Notes under the pieces: model-generated | The model's database searches: none | What the model was told of the DNA's origin: nothing | Seen by the model: the letters and a program-made list of their open reading frames with translations, nothing else | Source: Acidovorax sp. NCPPB 3576 | GTDB lineage: Bacteria; Pseudomonadota; Gammaproteobacteria; Burkholderiales; Burkholderiaceae_C | Assembly (NCBI RefSeq): GCF_028473605.1 | Contig: NZ_CP097267.1 | Location: forward strand, 2,844,501 to 2,908,500 | Length of the DNA stretch: 64,000 nt | Reading direction: 5' to 3' | In this document: positions 19,389-33,094 of the stretch, piece by piece | Layout: every line of letters begins with the position of its first letter | How positions within the stretch are numbered: position 1 is the first letter of the stretch | Position numbers and translations under genes: made by a program

Positions 19389-20269
19389 GATTTTTTTGCC
19401 TCTGTCCGAAGGATATCCGCAGGCTGTGCTGGGGACGGGAGAATTTGAGCAGCCTGCCAAACTTGCAATGCAGCGACCGTTTCGCGAACATCATGTACAC
19501 GAACAATGCGTGCGCCGCGCTCTACGGCCAACAAGGCCGCCGCCACGCTTGGAACCATTCTCTCGGACACTGGACATTGCGTGATCGCTCCCAAAGAGGA
19601 TTTCCGCGACCATCCAGCCAGCCAGGGGTAGCCGGCACGAGAAAGCAAAGGCTGACTGGCGAGAAGCGAGAAGTTCTGCGCCACCGTCTTGCCAAAGCCA
19701 ATGCCGCAGTCCAGCACGATTCGGCTCTTTTCGACCCCCAGCGCTTGCAAATCAACGGCAGATTGCTTCAAAAATGATAGCACCTCCGAAACAACGTCCC
19801 CTTGCATGGGTGCTGTTTGCATGGTTTGAGGGTCACGGTGCATGTGCATCAAGCACACCCCGCACGCAGGATGGGCAGCGATCAATTCCGCAGCACCCGG
19901 CTGGCGAAGTGCCCAGATGTCATTGATGATGTCAGCGCCCAAATCCAGCGCAGCGCGCATGACCTCGGGTTTGTAGGTATCGATGGACACAGGCACGCCC
20001 AAGCCCGTTGCCAAACGGACCAACGGCACCACCCGCGCCAGTTCTTCGCTCAGTGGCAACGCGGGGCTGCCTGGTCGGGTGGATTCACCGCCGATGTCCA
20101 ATATGTCGGCCCCCTGCGCCACAAGCCTCTCGCAATGGCGCATTGCATCCGCAGTGGTGGCGTGACTTCCACCATCGGAAAAGGAGTCCGGCGTGGCGTT
20201 CACGATACCCATGACCTGCGGTCGTGAAAGATCGATTTGGAATCGGCTGGTTTGCCAGTGCATCGACAA
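19385..20269 (-). CDS. folP: Dihydropteroate synthase
   Basis: 294 residues. Both pterin-binding signatures are visible: [16 protein letters not shown] and [11 protein letters not shown], and the SRKSSLG motif that binds pABA and sulfonamides. It joins pABA to dihydropterin pyrophosphate in folate synthesis. It is downstream of ftsH but separated by a terminator. Around codons 165-175 a T-loop repeat half copy (AAAAATGATAGC) is part of the reading frame. Confidence 0.96.
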   Translation of the reverse strand: MSMHWQTSRFQIDLSRPQVMGIVNATPDSFSDGGSHATTADAMRHCERLVAQGADILDIGGESTRPGSPALPLSEELARVVPLVRLATGLGVPVSIDTYKPEVMRAALDLGADIINDIWALRQPGAAELIAAHPACGVCLMHMHRDPQTMQTAPMQGDVVSEVLSFLKQSAVDLQALGVEKSRIVLDCGIGFGKTVAQNFSLLASQPLLSRAGYPWLAGWSRKSSLGAITQCPVSERMVPSVAAALLAVERGARIVRVHDVRETVAALQVWQAAQILPSPAQPADILRTEAKKS

Positions 20270-20296
20270 GCTGAAAATGTTTTAGGCCAAGGGAAT

Positions 20297-20321
20297 ACAA
20301 AACGGGGCACACAGGCCCCGT
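20297..20321 (-). terminator. Intrinsic terminator of ftsH
   Basis: ACGGGGC and GCCCCGT (20302-20321) form a 7-pair stem around six bases, followed on the minus strand by TTTTGTATT. It is 28 bases after the ftsH stop and separates ftsH from folP. Confidence 0.8.
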
Positions 20322-20348
20322 TGTTGTTTACAGCGCTGCCGCGCTGGC

Positions 20349-22268
20349 TCAAGCTGCCGTAGGCGCAGGCTCGGTGGTCACCGCCGGCGTACCACCGCCA
20401 GAGTTGTCGCCTCCCGAAGATGGCGTACGAGGTGTCCAGTCCTTCGGAGGGCGAGGAGGCTTGCCAGCCATGATGTCATCCAGTTGCTCGGTGTCGATCG
20501 TTTCCCACTCCAACAGCGCTTTCGCCATGGCATGCATTTTGTCGCTGTTATCTTCAATCAGCTTGCGCGCCAATGCGTACTGCTCGTCGATGATGCGGCG
20601 CACTTCGCCATCGACCTTTTCCATCGTCTGCTCGCTCATGTTGTTGGTCTTCGTCACGGAACGGCCAAGGAACACTTCACCCTCGTTATCGGCATAGACC
20701 ATCGGGCCCAGCGCCTCCGTCATGCCATAGCGCGTCACCATGTCCCGAGCAATAGAGGTTGCACGTTCGAAGTCGTTGCTTGCTCCCGTGGTCATCTGGT
20801 TCATGAAGACTTCTTCGGCAATCCGCCCACCGAACAGCATGCTGATCTGATTCAGCATGAACTCGCGGTCGTAGCTATAGCGATCCTTTTCAGGAAGGCT
20901 CATGGTCACGCCCAACGCACGGCCGCGGGGAATGATGGTGACCTTATGAACCGGATCACACTTGGGCAACAACTTGCCAATCAACGCATGGCCAGATTCG
21001 TGGTAAGCCGTGTTGCGGCGCTCTTCCTCGGGCATGACCATGCTCTTGCGCTCAGGGCCCATGATGATCTTGTCTTTGGCTTTCTCGAAGTCTTGCATCT
21101 CCACGGTGCGGGCATTGCGGCGTGCCGCCATCAAAGCCGCTTCGTTGCAAAGATTGGCCAAGTCCGCGCCCGACATACCAGGGGTTCCACGGGCAATCAC
21201 ACTCGGGTTCACGTCCTGGCCCACAGGCACTTTTCGCATGTGAACGTTAAGGATCTGCTCACGGCCGCGGATGTCGGGCAGCGTCACATACACTTGTCGG
21301 TCGAATCGCCCCGGGCGCAGCAAGGCGGCATCCAGAATGTCAGGACGATTGGTGGCTGCCACCACGATCACCCCCAGATTGGTTTCAAATCCATCCATCT
21401 CGACCAGCATCTGGTTCAAGGTTTGTTCGCGTTCGTCATTGCCACCGCCCAAGCCAGCACCGCGTTGACGACCCACTGCATCGATTTCGTCGATGAAGAT
21501 GATGCAAGGGGCATTCTTCTTGGCATTTTCGAACATGTCGCGCACGCGGGCCGCGCCCACGCCAACGAACATTTCCACGAAGTCAGAGCCAGAAATGCTG
21601 AAAAAGGGAACCTTGGCTTCGCCAGCAATGGACTTCGCCAACAGCGTCTTACCGGTGCCAGGGGGGCCGACCAGCAAAAGACCTCGTGGAATACGGCCAC
21701 CAAGCTTCTGAAATTTCTGCGGGTCCTTCAGGAAGTCAACGACTTCCTTGACTTCTTCCTTGGCCTCATCGCAGCCTGCGACGTCAGCAAAAGTGACCTG
21801 ATTGCTGTTCTCGTCCAACATGCGGGCCTTGCTCTTGCCAAAGCTGAACGCTCCACCCTTGCCGCCACCCTGCATCTGACGCATGAAGTAAACCCACACG
21901 CCAATCAGCAGAAGCATAGGACCCCAGCTCACGAGCAGGGTCATGAGAAGCGAACCTTCCTCGCGGGGCTTGACGTCGAACTTGACGTTGTTGTTGATCA
22001 GATCGCCCACCAGCCCGCGGTCCAGATAGGTCGCAGTAGTGCGCAATTTGCGGTCATCGGTGGTGGTCGCGACGATCTCCGTGCCGCCCTGCCCTTCCTG
22101 GATGGTGGCGCTCTTGATCCGATTGCTGCGCACCTCTTCGAGGAATTCAGAGTAACCCACAGACCCCGCGCTGGCGCTAGCACGGGTGTCAAACTGTTTG
22201 AACACCGTAAAGAGCACCATGGCAATGACCAGCCACACGGCAATTTTTGAAAACCACTGATTGTTCAA
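20349..22268 (-). CDS. ftsH: ATP-dependent zinc metalloprotease FtsH
   Basis: 639 residues. Two membrane segments flank a periplasmic domain (about 25-110), then the AAA domain with GPPGTGKT (about 199), and the zinc protease domain with HESGH (about 420). It degrades membrane and short-lived proteins such as LpxC and sigma-32. The start is taken as TTG at 22268: it has TGGAG six bases upstream and gives the family N-terminus (M)[16 protein letters not shown] codons further upstream would add 29 unrelated residues. Confidence 0.96.
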   Translation of the reverse strand: MNNQWFSKIAVWLVIAMVLFTVFKQFDTRASASAGSVGYSEFLEEVRSNRIKSATIQEGQGGTEIVATTTDDRKLRTTATYLDRGLVGDLINNNVKFDVKPREEGSLLMTLLVSWGPMLLLIGVWVYFMRQMQGGGKGGAFSFGKSKARMLDENSNQVTFADVAGCDEAKEEVKEVVDFLKDPQKFQKLGGRIPRGLLLVGPPGTGKTLLAKSIAGEAKVPFFSISGSDFVEMFVGVGAARVRDMFENAKKNAPCIIFIDEIDAVGRQRGAGLGGGNDEREQTLNQMLVEMDGFETNLGVIVVAATNRPDILDAALLRPGRFDRQVYVTLPDIRGREQILNVHMRKVPVGQDVNPSVIARGTPGMSGADLANLCNEAALMAARRNARTVEMQDFEKAKDKIIMGPERKSMVMPEEERRNTAYHESGHALIGKLLPKCDPVHKVTIIPRGRALGVTMSLPEKDRYSYDREFMLNQISMLFGGRIAEEVFMNQMTTGASNDFERATSIARDMVTRYGMTEALGPMVYADNEGEVFLGRSVTKTNNMSEQTMEKVDGEVRRIIDEQYALARKLIEDNSDKMHAMAKALLEWETIDTEQLDDIMAGKPPRPPKDWTPRTPSSGGDNSGGGTPAVTTEPAPTAA

Positions 22269-22458
22269 GCGGGGCTCCAGAAGCAAGAGGGATAACGCCA
22301 CGAACGTGTCATGGAGACGTCCTAGCGCATTTAAGGCGCATTTTAGGCGTTTCAAGGTAGACGGCGTTACGATTTACCCCAGCAGATGCCATGGTCAACC
22401 GATAGAGCCAATCAATTCATTGGATGAGAGCTCTCTCGCCACCTCCACTGCACGCCGT

Positions 22459-23121
22459 TCAAGACTGCTTTTTGAGTCCCATTCCTACCAGAAAAGTTTC
22501 GGAAGATTTGTCCCGAGAGGCTTTGGGCTTGAGGGGCTTGACCACTTTGAAGGTTTCTTTAAACAGCTGCACCAGTTCTGCATACCCACTGCCGTGAAAC
22601 AGCTTGACCACGAGCGCACCCTCGGGCTTGAGATGCTGCACGGCAAAGTCGACAGCCAATTCAACCAGATGGGAAATACGCGCCGCATCGGCAGATCCGA
22701 TCCCGGACAGATTGGGCGCCATATCGGAGACGACCACATCGACAGGCCGGCCACCTACTGCCTCCTGCAATTGCAAAAGAACAACGTCCTCACGGAAATC
22801 GCCCTGGAAAAAGGCAATTCCTTCAATCGGCTCCATGGGCAGCAAGTCCAGCGCGATGATTGTGCCGTTCAGTTGTCCGACAGCTGCTCCTCCTGGTGAC
22901 ATGCGTCGCCGCAGGTACTGGCTCCACGCACCGGGGGAAGAGCCCAGATCGACCACGATGTGTCCTGGCCTGATCAACCCGAGTTGCTCATCGATCTCCT
23001 TGAGTTTGTAGGCGGCACGGGCGCGATAACCCTCTTTCTGGGCGAGCTTGACGTAGGTGTCGTTGACATGGTCGTGAAGCCACGCCTTGTTCACCTTCTT
23101 GCTTTTCGTGTTTGTTTTCAT
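22459..23121 (-). CDS. rlmE: 23S rRNA Um2552 2'-O-methyltransferase RlmE
   Basis: 220 residues. The SAM motif is [13 protein letters not shown], and the K-D-K-E catalytic tetrad can be read in [23 protein letters not shown] and SSETF. It methylates U2552 of 23S rRNA late in 50S assembly. rlmE-ftsH is a conserved pair; here 190 bases separate them. It diverges from yhbY. Confidence 0.95.
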   Translation of the reverse strand: MKTNTKSKKVNKAWLHDHVNDTYVKLAQKEGYRARAAYKLKEIDEQLGLIRPGHIVVDLGSSPGAWSQYLRRRMSPGGAAVGQLNGTIIALDLLPMEPIEGIAFFQGDFREDVVLLQLQEAVGGRPVDVVVSDMAPNLSGIGSADAARISHLVELAVDFAVQHLKPEGALVVKLFHGSGYAELVQLFKETFKVVKPLKPKASRDKSSETFLVGMGLKKQS

Positions 23122-23141
23122 CCTGCCTCGATAATACGGCC

Positions 23142-23618
23142 ATGCCTCAAATTCAATTGACTCCCGCAGAGCGCCGGGAACACCGCGCCAACGCCCACCA
23201 TCTGGACCCTGTCGTTTTGATCGGTGGCGATGGATTGACCCCCGCTGTCCAAAATGAAATCAACGCCGCCCTGAATGCCCACGGATTGATCAAAGTCCGC
23301 GTCTTCAGCGACGACCGGACATCGCGCGAACAGATTTACCAGACATTGGCGGCAGAGCTCAACGCTGCCCCCATTCAACACATCGGCAAGTTACTGGTGC
23401 TCTGGCGCCCGCAGCCTCCCAAGGAGCGCACTGTCGACGAAGACCGCATGCCCGGCCCGCGCGATGTGAAAGTGCTCAAATTCAGCAAGCGGGGCGGCCA
23501 GCGACCCGAGATCAAGCAGCTTCGTGTTCTTGGCAACCAGCGATTGACTCCTGGCGGCCAGATCAAGCGGGCCAAGAAGCCCAAGCAGAAATCCGTCAAG
23601 AAGCGCCAGGCCGATTGA
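23142..23618 (+). CDS. yhbY: YhbY-type CRM domain RNA-binding protein
   Basis: 158 residues. Residues 5-95 are a CRS1-YhbY domain with the conserved [20 protein letters not shown] and GKLLVLWR. The C-terminus adds a basic tail ([14 protein letters not shown]) longer than in the 97-residue E. coli form. The domain binds pre-50S ribosomes. The start is set by homology; the upstream Met overlaps the divergent rlmE promoter. Confidence 0.93.
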   Translation: MPQIQLTPAERREHRANAHHLDPVVLIGGDGLTPAVQNEINAALNAHGLIKVRVFSDDRTSREQIYQTLAAELNAAPIQHIGKLLVLWRPQPPKERTVDEDRMPGPRDVKVLKFSKRGGQRPEIKQLRVLGNQRLTPGGQIKRAKKPKQKSVKKRQAD

Positions 23619-24361
23619 TGGGCTACAGCACGGCGCGAACGCGCCACGTGATTTGCATGAAATGGGGCACCAAATACGGCCCCGAATATGTGAACCGGCT
23701 TTATGCCATGGTCCGGCGCCATCTCACTGGCGATTTCCGCTTTGTCTGCCTGACGGATGATTCGACGGGCATCGGGGCACCAGTGCAATGTCTTCCGATT
23801 CCCGCCTTGGACCTGCCCGCCGGCATCCCGGAGCGCGGCTGGACCAAGCTCGCAACGTTCAGCGCCGATCTGCATGGCCTGTCGGGCACTGCACTGTTCC
23901 TGGACGTGGATGTCGTTGTCACGGGCAGCCTCGATGCCTTTTTCGAAGAGCCGGGCGAGTTCCTGATCATCCATGACTACAAACGGCCATGGCGCATCAC
24001 AGGCAATTCATCGGTGTATCGGTTTGAGATCGGTGCGCACCCCGACGTACTCGAATATTTTCGCGGGCACTTCGATGCCATCCGAAGAAAGTTTCGCAAC
24101 GAACAGGCCTACCTTTCGGACTTCCTGCATCAGCAGGGCAAGCTGCGCTACTGGCCCGAAGGCTGGTGTCCCAGCTTCAAGTACCACTGCATCCCTGCAT
24201 GGCCTTCCAATTACTGGAAGCCACCCATCGTCCCGGCCGACGCACGCATCGTGATCTTTCACGGAGAGTGCAACCCGCCCGATGCCCTGGCAGGTCGGCG
24301 GAATCGTCGCTTTCGCCACATCCAGCCCGCCACATGGGTGGCTGAGCACTGGAAAGAATAA
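23618..24361 (+). CDS. Glycosyltransferase-like protein with DVD motif
   Basis: 247 residues. The N-terminal half looks like a GT-A fold: CMKWGTKYGPEYVNRLYAMV, then VCLTDD and the metal-binding DVDVVV after LFL (about 95-102). This resembles GT8-type transferases that use a nucleotide sugar. The C-terminal half has conserved Trp/His residues (HGECNPPDAL). The acceptor is unknown. Its ATG overlaps the yhbY stop (TGATG). Confidence 0.7.
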   Translation: MGYSTARTRHVICMKWGTKYGPEYVNRLYAMVRRHLTGDFRFVCLTDDSTGIGAPVQCLPIPALDLPAGIPERGWTKLATFSADLHGLSGTALFLDVDVVVTGSLDAFFEEPGEFLIIHDYKRPWRITGNSSVYRFEIGAHPDVLEYFRGHFDAIRRKFRNEQAYLSDFLHQQGKLRYWPEGWCPSFKYHCIPAWPSNYWKPPIVPADARIVIFHGECNPPDALAGRRNRRFRHIQPATWVAEHWKE

Positions 24362-24385
24362 AGAAACCGTCCTCAGCGCGGAGAA

Positions 24386-24796
24386 TCAGCGTCGGGAGGA
24401 CGTGCGCCAGAGGACGGCCAGAGCGCATCCCCATTGCAGCGCATACATCACGCTGCCCACGCTGTGCCAAAGCCGCAGGTTCTGGCGAGCGACGATGCGG
24501 GGCGATACACCGTACTGCACCAGCAGCGCCAGCAAAAGCCCACCGATCACGAAAACCAGGGCTGCCTGAGCCCAGGCCTCCTGCGTTTCGGCATGCCTTC
24601 GCTTGGACAACAGGAGAAGGCAGACACCGCAAGCGATTGACACGAACGTTTGCGCCTCGAAAAGACGTGCCGCCATGTTGCCTGCCTGCGCTGGTGCAGG
24701 CAAGTGAATGAACAGGAGCGGTACAGCCAAAAAGCCGATGGCCGACAAACTACCCCACCACAACGCGGCAGCCAGAATAGGCAAGCGGTCGTACAT
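24386..24796 (-). CDS. DUF4149 membrane protein
   Basis: 136 residues with four hydrophobic segments. The first carries ALWWGSLSAIGFLAVPLLF, typical of the DUF4149 (TMEM205-like) family, often found near greA or yhbY in betaproteobacteria. The function is unknown. It lies 15 bases downstream of greA. Confidence 0.75.
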   Translation of the reverse strand: MYDRLPILAAALWWGSLSAIGFLAVPLLFIHLPAPAQAGNMAARLFEAQTFVSIACGVCLLLLSKRRHAETQEAWAQAALVFVIGGLLLALLVQYGVSPRIVARQNLRLWHSVGSVMYALQWGCALAVLWRTSSRR

Positions 24797-24811
24797 GGCA
24801 GCGCCTTTCGC

Positions 24812-25288
24812 TCAGATGTAGCTTACGCCAACCACTTCATAGCGGCGTAGGCCGCCGGGGGCTTGGACTTCGGCGGTGTCCCCTTCTTCCTTGCCGATCA
24901 ATGCACGAGCAATGGGGCTGGACACATTGATCAGACCCAGCTTCAGATCGGCCTCATCCTCGCCCACGATCTGATACGTGACGGCATCACCGCTTTCTTC
25001 ATCTTCCAGCTTCACCGTGGCGCCGAACACCACCTTACCGCCTGCATCGACACCCGTCGGGTCGATGATCTGCGCAGCGGACAACTTGCTCTCGACTTCC
25101 TGGATGCGGCCTTCGATGAAACCTTGCCGATCCTTGGCGGCTTCGTACTCGGCGTTTTCGCTCAGATCGCCTTGGGCCCGCGCTTCGGCAATGGCATTGA
25201 TCACCGCTGGGCGCTCGATGGTCTTCAAACGGTGCAGCTCTTCCTTGAGCTTTTCAGCGCCGCGCTTGGTAATGGGAATGGTGGCCAT
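24812..25288 (-). CDS. greA: Transcription elongation factor GreA
   Basis: 158 residues, the standard length. The N-terminal coiled coil ends in the acidic loop [14 protein letters not shown] that enters the RNA polymerase channel; the C-terminal globular domain follows. It rescues backtracked polymerase. The start [14 protein letters not shown] is the family start; the longer open frame through the leader is not used. Confidence 0.97.
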   Translation of the reverse strand: MATIPITKRGAEKLKEELHRLKTIERPAVINAIAEARAQGDLSENAEYEAAKDRQGFIEGRIQEVESKLSAAQIIDPTGVDAGGKVVFGATVKLEDEESGDAVTYQIVGEDEADLKLGLINVSSPIARALIGKEEGDTAEVQAPGGLRRYEVVGVSYI

Positions 25289-25343
25289 TGAATCAGTCTC
25301 CACGTTCAATTCGATGCCGCGCAATGCGCGGCCCTCCTGGCGC

Positions 25344-25367
25344 CTTGTGCACCTATAGATGCACAAG
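25344..25367 (-). promoter_or_regulatory. Dyad in the greA leader
   Basis: CTTGTGCA (25344-25351) pairs with TGCACAAG (25360-25367) across eight AT-rich bases. It lies 55 bases before the greA ATG, between the carB terminator and greA, and could be an operator or a leader hairpin. Confidence 0.45.
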
Positions 25368-25377
25368 CGGACGCCCC

Positions 25378-25415
25378 AAAAGGAAACCGCCGCGCGTTGC
25401 CGCGCGGCGGTTTCT
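25378..25415 (-). terminator. Intrinsic terminator of carAB
   Basis: GAAACCGCCGCGCG (25383-25396) pairs perfectly with CGCGCGGCGGTTTC (25401-25414) around TTGC, followed by CC and four T on the minus strand. It is 59 bases after the carB stop. Confidence 0.85.
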
Positions 25416-25473
25416 GGTCAGTCGCAATTATGCCGCGTTTGAAGCGGCAGAGCACTTAACCTGACTGTGCCAT

Positions 25474-28718
<3,245 letters not shown>

Positions 28719-28719
<1 letters not shown>

Positions 28720-29882
28720 TATTTCTTCTCCATCAGCGCGGTGAAGCGGTCAAACAGGTAGGCGATGTCGTGCGGGCCGGGCGAAGCCTCGGGATGGCCC
28801 TGGAAACAGAACGCTGGCTTGTCGGTGCGTTCCAGGCCTTGCAACGTGCCGTCGAACAGGCTGATGTGCGTGGGACGCAGGGTCGCGGGCAGTGACTCCG
28901 CCTCTACGGCAAAGCCATGGTTCTGACTGGTGATGCTGACGCGACCATTGTCCAGATCCTTCACGGGATGGTTTGCGCCGTGGTGGCTGTTGTCCATCTT
29001 GAAGGTCTTGGCACCGCTGGCCAAAGCCATGATCTGGTGGCCCAGGCAAATGCCGAAGGTCGGCACGCCGGCATCGATGATCTGACGCGCGGCCTCGATC
29101 GCGTAATCGCATGGCGCCGGATCGCCAGGGCCGTTGGACAGAAACACTCCGTCGGGTTTCATGGCCAGCACTTCGGCAGCAGGGGTCTTGGCAGGAACCA
29201 CCGTGAGCTTGCAGCCGCGCTCGGCCAGCATGCGCAGGATGTTTTTCTTCACGCCGTAATCGTAGGCCACCACGTGAAAGCGCGGCTCGGCCAACTTGCC
29301 ATAGCCGGAGCCAAGCTTCCATTCGGTTTGATCCCACGGATAGGCCGCAGAGGTGCTCACCACCTGGGCCAGATCCAGGCCCTTCATGTTGGGAGCCGCC
29401 TTGGCAGCGGCCAGGGCTTCGTCGATGCGTGCCTGGGTCACCACTTCGCCAGCGGCCAGTCCAACGATGGCACCCTTCTGCGCTCCGTGGGTGCGCAAGA
29501 TGCGCGTGAGCTTGCGGGTATCGATGTTGGCAATGGCAACGGTCTTCTCACGCACGAGATACTGCGAGAGGGTTTCGGTGCTGCGGAAATTGCTGGCCAG
29601 CAACGGCAGGTCTTTGATGATCAAGCCTGCGGCATGGACCTTATCGGCTTCGACGTCCTCGGTATTGACACCGTAGTTGCCGATGTGCGGATACGTCAGA
29701 GTGACGATCTGCTGGCAGTAGCTCGGGTCGGTGAGGATTTCCTGGTAGCCGGTGATGGCGGTGTTGAACACCACTTCGCCGACCGTGGTGCCGGTGGCAC
29801 CAATCGAATTGCCGATAAAGACCGTGCCGTCTGCGAGCGCCAGGATGGCGGGCGGGAAAGATCCCTTGAGAGACAAAAGCAC
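28719..29882 (-). CDS. carA: Carbamoyl-phosphate synthase small subunit
   Basis: 387 residues from a GTG at 29882 with CGGAG seven to eleven bases upstream, giving the family start [20 protein letters not shown]. The glutaminase domain has the nucleophile Cys in [12 protein letters not shown] and the His/Glu pair in [13 protein letters not shown]. It feeds ammonia to CarB. An in-frame ATG 16 codons upstream has a weak ribosome site and would lengthen the protein beyond the family norm. Confidence 0.96.
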
Positions 29883-30270
29883 TGGGTTCTCCGAATGGTT
29901 ACGGGTCGCCCGGAGTCCGCAGGAAGACATTCCTGAAGACTGCTGCTTGTTGGGGATTGCTTTGGTTGCTGCCGGGCGACGTTTTTGCGGGAAAGCCTCC
30001 AATTGTAGCCTCAGTGCAAGGGCTTCCAGATATCGGCGGCCCATCCATCCGACGGGAATAAGGCAGCCTGCTGTCAATGGTGACGCGCAGCACCTGAGGC
30101 CAGGTCGTGCCTCGCCTCTGCCCTTCCCTTGATCTGGCCCATTTGTCCTACACCAAAACAGCTCGCACACCCAGAAAGATCGCAGCGATCGCATCTCGAT
30201 GTGTGCCATGCAGTCAGGGCCGCGACGCGCATCAGAACCCGCACCGTCCATCACCGCTGTATCTCGCCAC
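29883..30270. other. carAB leader and intergenic region
   Basis: No gene is seen. On the minus strand a -10-like TACAAT lies at 30007-30002 with a weak -35, giving a leader of about 110 bases before carA. I see no clear attenuator hairpin or leader peptide rich in pyrimidine-related control codons. Confidence 0.5.
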
Positions 30271-30363
30271 ATGGACTGGCCCGGCTATCTTCTTGGCTTC
30301 AGTCTGGGAGTCTTCTTCGATGGCATCGTGCTGCACCAAATCTTGCAGTGGCACCACCTGTGA
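30271..30363 (+). pseudogene. N-terminal remnant of a DUF2243 membrane protein gene
   Basis: From the ATG at 30271 thirty codons read [20 protein letters not shown] followed by LHQILQWHHL and then TGA. The FFDGIVLHQILQWHH stretch is the hallmark of the DUF2243 family, whose members are roughly five times longer. No other frame downstream continues the family, so this is a stump left by deletion. Confidence 0.65.
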
Positions 30364-30717
30364 GTCGGGTGGAATCGGTGCCGCTGCTGATGACTGGCGA
30401 TTTCGTCATAGCCCGCCGTTGGACCATCACGGCCCACTGTCGGAGGCGCCAGCCGCATGCACTGTCGATCGTTTTAGGCGGCCCTCTCACTCTCCGGCAT
30501 CGGTACAAGGCAGCGAAGTGCTGGTGCTCTTCAGTCCAAGGACCACCGCAGCGACGGCGTTCCGGCGTTTGGCGGATTGGATGCCCGCGTTCTTTAGACA
30601 GACGGTGGCGGCAAGCTCTGGGCTGTCCAGATGTCAAATGCCCAGCGCGCACTGAGCCGCCTGATCCAGCCCAATTCGGAAGTTGCTCCCTCCCCCTTAC
30701 AACCCATTTCGATTTCG
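30364..30717. other. Gene-free stretch after the DUF2243 remnant
   Basis: Frames are open by chance but none shows a family or a ribosome site. It probably contains decayed sequence and the promoter of the operon starting at 30718. Confidence 0.4.
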
Positions 30718-31680
30718 ATGAATTCACCATCAGTGTCATGCGTCGAACAAAGCCTTCAGCGACTGAGCCAATGGCTTGCAAGCACAGGCTACCGATTCAT
30801 CACCGTCACGCCGCTCACGCACGAGCGGGTGCTCGCCCGGCCGCACGACCCGGCTTCATCGGACCTTCGCGATGCGTTTGGATGGAACAGGCCATTTTTG
30901 AAACAGCGGCTCCCCGAAGATCTGGCAGTTTCATTAGTGAACGATGGCTGGCTGCAACCGACTCAAGGCGACGGGTTGAAAAGCAATGTCCGATTCAGTT
31001 CGTTAGACGGGCTACTTTTTGCCCATTCCGCGTTCCCCACAGCCGAAGAAGACGCGGTGTTCTTCGGGCCGGACACCTATCGGTTTGCCAACTTCATCCG
31101 CAACCAGTTGCTAACACGTCCCTTGCCTGAATCGGCGCGCATTGCCGACATAGGGTGTGGTGCAGGGCCGGGGGGACTCGTCGCGGCGCGGACGCAGTCG
31201 ACAACAGGCGAGATGGTCCTGGCGGACATCAATCCGCGCGCACTGGTGCACGCCAAAACCAATGTGGCCGTCGCTGGCCACACCCATGCGCAGTGCATTC
31301 AAAGCGATCTCTTTTCCAAAGTGACGGGCACATTCGACCTCATCGTGTCCAACCCACCTTATCTTCTGGACGATACGACCCGTACCTACCGACATGGTGG
31401 CGGCCGGTTTGGCGAAGCCTTGTCCGAACGCATTGTGAAAGAGAGCCTGTACCATCTGAAACCCACTGGGCGTCTGTTGCTGTACACGGGCTCGACCATC
31501 GCTGGGGGACACGACGGGCTCCGGGAATCCGTCACGGCCTACGCTGCGGGGCGCGGGTTTTCCGTGCATTACGAAGAGTTGGACCCCGACGTCTTCGGCG
31601 AAGAACTCGAGCAGCCAGCCTATGCCGATGCGGACCGGATCGCCGCCGTGGGAATGGTGGTTCAACGGAGGCCTGAATGA
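30718..31680 (+). CDS. Class I SAM methyltransferase with NPPY motif
   Basis: 320 residues from the ATG at 30718. An N-terminal region of about 130 residues precedes a Rossmann methyltransferase with motif I ADIGCGAGPGG (about 141-151), an acidic residue after strand 2 (LADINPRAL) and catalytic NPPY (about 211). NPPY enzymes methylate amide or amino nitrogens (PrmC, PrmB, RlmG). The N-terminal part is unlike PrmC, so the target is unknown. The stop overlaps the next start (ATGA), and the context is a ligase and a diiron oxygenase, which fits tailoring of a small metabolite rather than rRNA. Confidence 0.8.
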   Translation: MNSPSVSCVEQSLQRLSQWLASTGYRFITVTPLTHERVLARPHDPASSDLRDAFGWNRPFLKQRLPEDLAVSLVNDGWLQPTQGDGLKSNVRFSSLDGLLFAHSAFPTAEEDAVFFGPDTYRFANFIRNQLLTRPLPESARIADIGCGAGPGGLVAARTQSTTGEMVLADINPRALVHAKTNVAVAGHTHAQCIQSDLFSKVTGTFDLIVSNPPYLLDDTTRTYRHGGGRFGEALSERIVKESLYHLKPTGRLLLYTGSTIAGGHDGLRESVTAYAAGRGFSVHYEELDPDVFGEELEQPAYADADRIAAVGMVVQRRPE

Positions 31681-33002
31681 GGTTTCTCGGTATCGGGCAG
31701 ACGAATGACCTGGCGGCCATGTATGGCGGCCTGCAGAGCCGAGGGCATGATGTGCGGGTCGTGGTCGAAGACCCCGCGTGCCATGACGTCTTCGAGGGGA
31801 TCTTGCAGCGCGTCGAAGACTGGGAAGGCGAACTCGGCTGGATCAAAGCTGCGGGAGAAGACGGCATCATCCTCTTCGAATCCGCCACCCATGGCGCCCT
31901 GCAGGACGCTTTGCGTTCCGAGGGCTTTCAGGTCATCGGGGGCAGTGGACTCGGCGACCGACTGGAGGCGGACCGTGCCTTCGGCCAAAGCGCTTTGCAA
32001 GCCGCTGGACTCCAAGTAGCACGCTGCCACCGATTCGCCGGCTATGACGAAGCGCTGGCTTTTCTTGATCGCTACCCCGCAAGGTATGTGCTCAAGTTCA
32101 ATGGCGCATCCAGCGAACGCTCGCGCAACTATGTAGGGCAATCGAGCGATGGTGCCGATGTTCGCGCCATGCTCTCCATGCATGCGGGAAGGCCCAACGA
32201 GGACCGATCCATGGCGCCTGATTTCATCCTGATGGAATTCGTCCATGGGATCGAGATCGGGGTGGGCGGATATTTCAACGGCCACGATTTTCTGTCGCCT
32301 GTTTGCGTTGATTTCGAGCACAAGCGTTTTTTCCCGGGCGATCTAGGCGAACTCACCGGCGAGATGGGGACCATCGTCAGCTACCAGGGCAGCGCACGCC
32401 TGTACGCCACGGTCCTTCGCCCCTTGGTTTCCATCCTGCGCGAGGGAGGCTATTGCGGCTACATCAACGTGAATCTCATCGCCAATGAAAGCGGGCTGTG
32501 GCCTCTCGAGTTCACCTGCCGGTTCGGCTACCCAGGTTTCGCAATTTGCGAAGCCCTTCATACAGAGCCGTGGGAAAACATCTTTCGCAGAATGCTCCGC
32601 CGCGATGTGTTGGACTTCGGCGCGAAAGATGGATTTGCCTGCGGCGTAGTTCTCACGGTTCCGCCCTTTCCCTATCGGCATGGATACGCTGACCTTTCCA
32701 AGGGGCTGCCGATATTCGTCGATCCCAACATGACACAGGCGCAGCGTGAAAGCCTCCATTTTTCAGAAGTGGCACTGCGTCAAGGCCAACTGGTGGCCAG
32801 CGGGTCATGCGGTTACCTGGGGGTTGTCACAGGCGTTGGCACCACCGTGCAAGCAGCCAATCTGGCAGCACTCGATTCAGTTCGCAAAGTGCTTGTCCCC
32901 AATTTGCGGTATCGCACTGACATCGGCGCTCGGCTATCCGGGGGCGAATTGCAGCAGTTGCATTCATGGGGTTGGCTGCCAGGCAAAGATTCGGCGGCGT
33001 AG
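31677..33002 (+). CDS. PurD-like ATP-grasp ligase
   Basis: 441 residues with the order of phosphoribosylamine-glycine ligase: an N-terminal preATP-grasp domain (1-105), an ATP-grasp domain with the lysine in YVLKFNGASSERS and the hinge FILMEFVHGIEIGVGGYFNG, and a C-terminal domain. In PurD the metal site reads EFNxRFGDPE; here it reads LEFTCRFGYPGF, so a conserved Asn and an Asp are replaced. This marks a divergent subfamily that probably links an amine to a different carboxylate. It is translationally coupled to the methyltransferase. Confidence 0.75.
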   Translation: MRFLGIGQTNDLAAMYGGLQSRGHDVRVVVEDPACHDVFEGILQRVEDWEGELGWIKAAGEDGIILFESATHGALQDALRSEGFQVIGGSGLGDRLEADRAFGQSALQAAGLQVARCHRFAGYDEALAFLDRYPARYVLKFNGASSERSRNYVGQSSDGADVRAMLSMHAGRPNEDRSMAPDFILMEFVHGIEIGVGGYFNGHDFLSPVCVDFEHKRFFPGDLGELTGEMGTIVSYQGSARLYATVLRPLVSILREGGYCGYINVNLIANESGLWPLEFTCRFGYPGFAICEALHTEPWENIFRRMLRRDVLDFGAKDGFACGVVLTVPPFPYRHGYADLSKGLPIFVDPNMTQAQRESLHFSEVALRQGQLVASGSCGYLGVVTGVGTTVQAANLAALDSVRKVLVPNLRYRTDIGARLSGGELQQLHSWGWLPGKDSAA

Positions 33003-33094
33003 GAACTTGCCGACCGGGGGTCGCGCCATCTGGTGGTTTCTCACCCCTTTGCAGCGCAGCAGCATGAAGGCATTCTTCCAGCCCATAGTCAACG

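Noticed and set aside
20484..22250. Open frame of 588 codons opposite ftsH
   Set aside because: His/Gln-rich shadow of a conserved gene without ribosome site.
30364..30717. Small proteins in the gap after the DUF2243 stump
   Set aside because: Open frames lack ribosome sites and family features.
31677..33002. Housekeeping PurD
   Set aside because: Metal-site residues differ and the neighbours are not purine genes.
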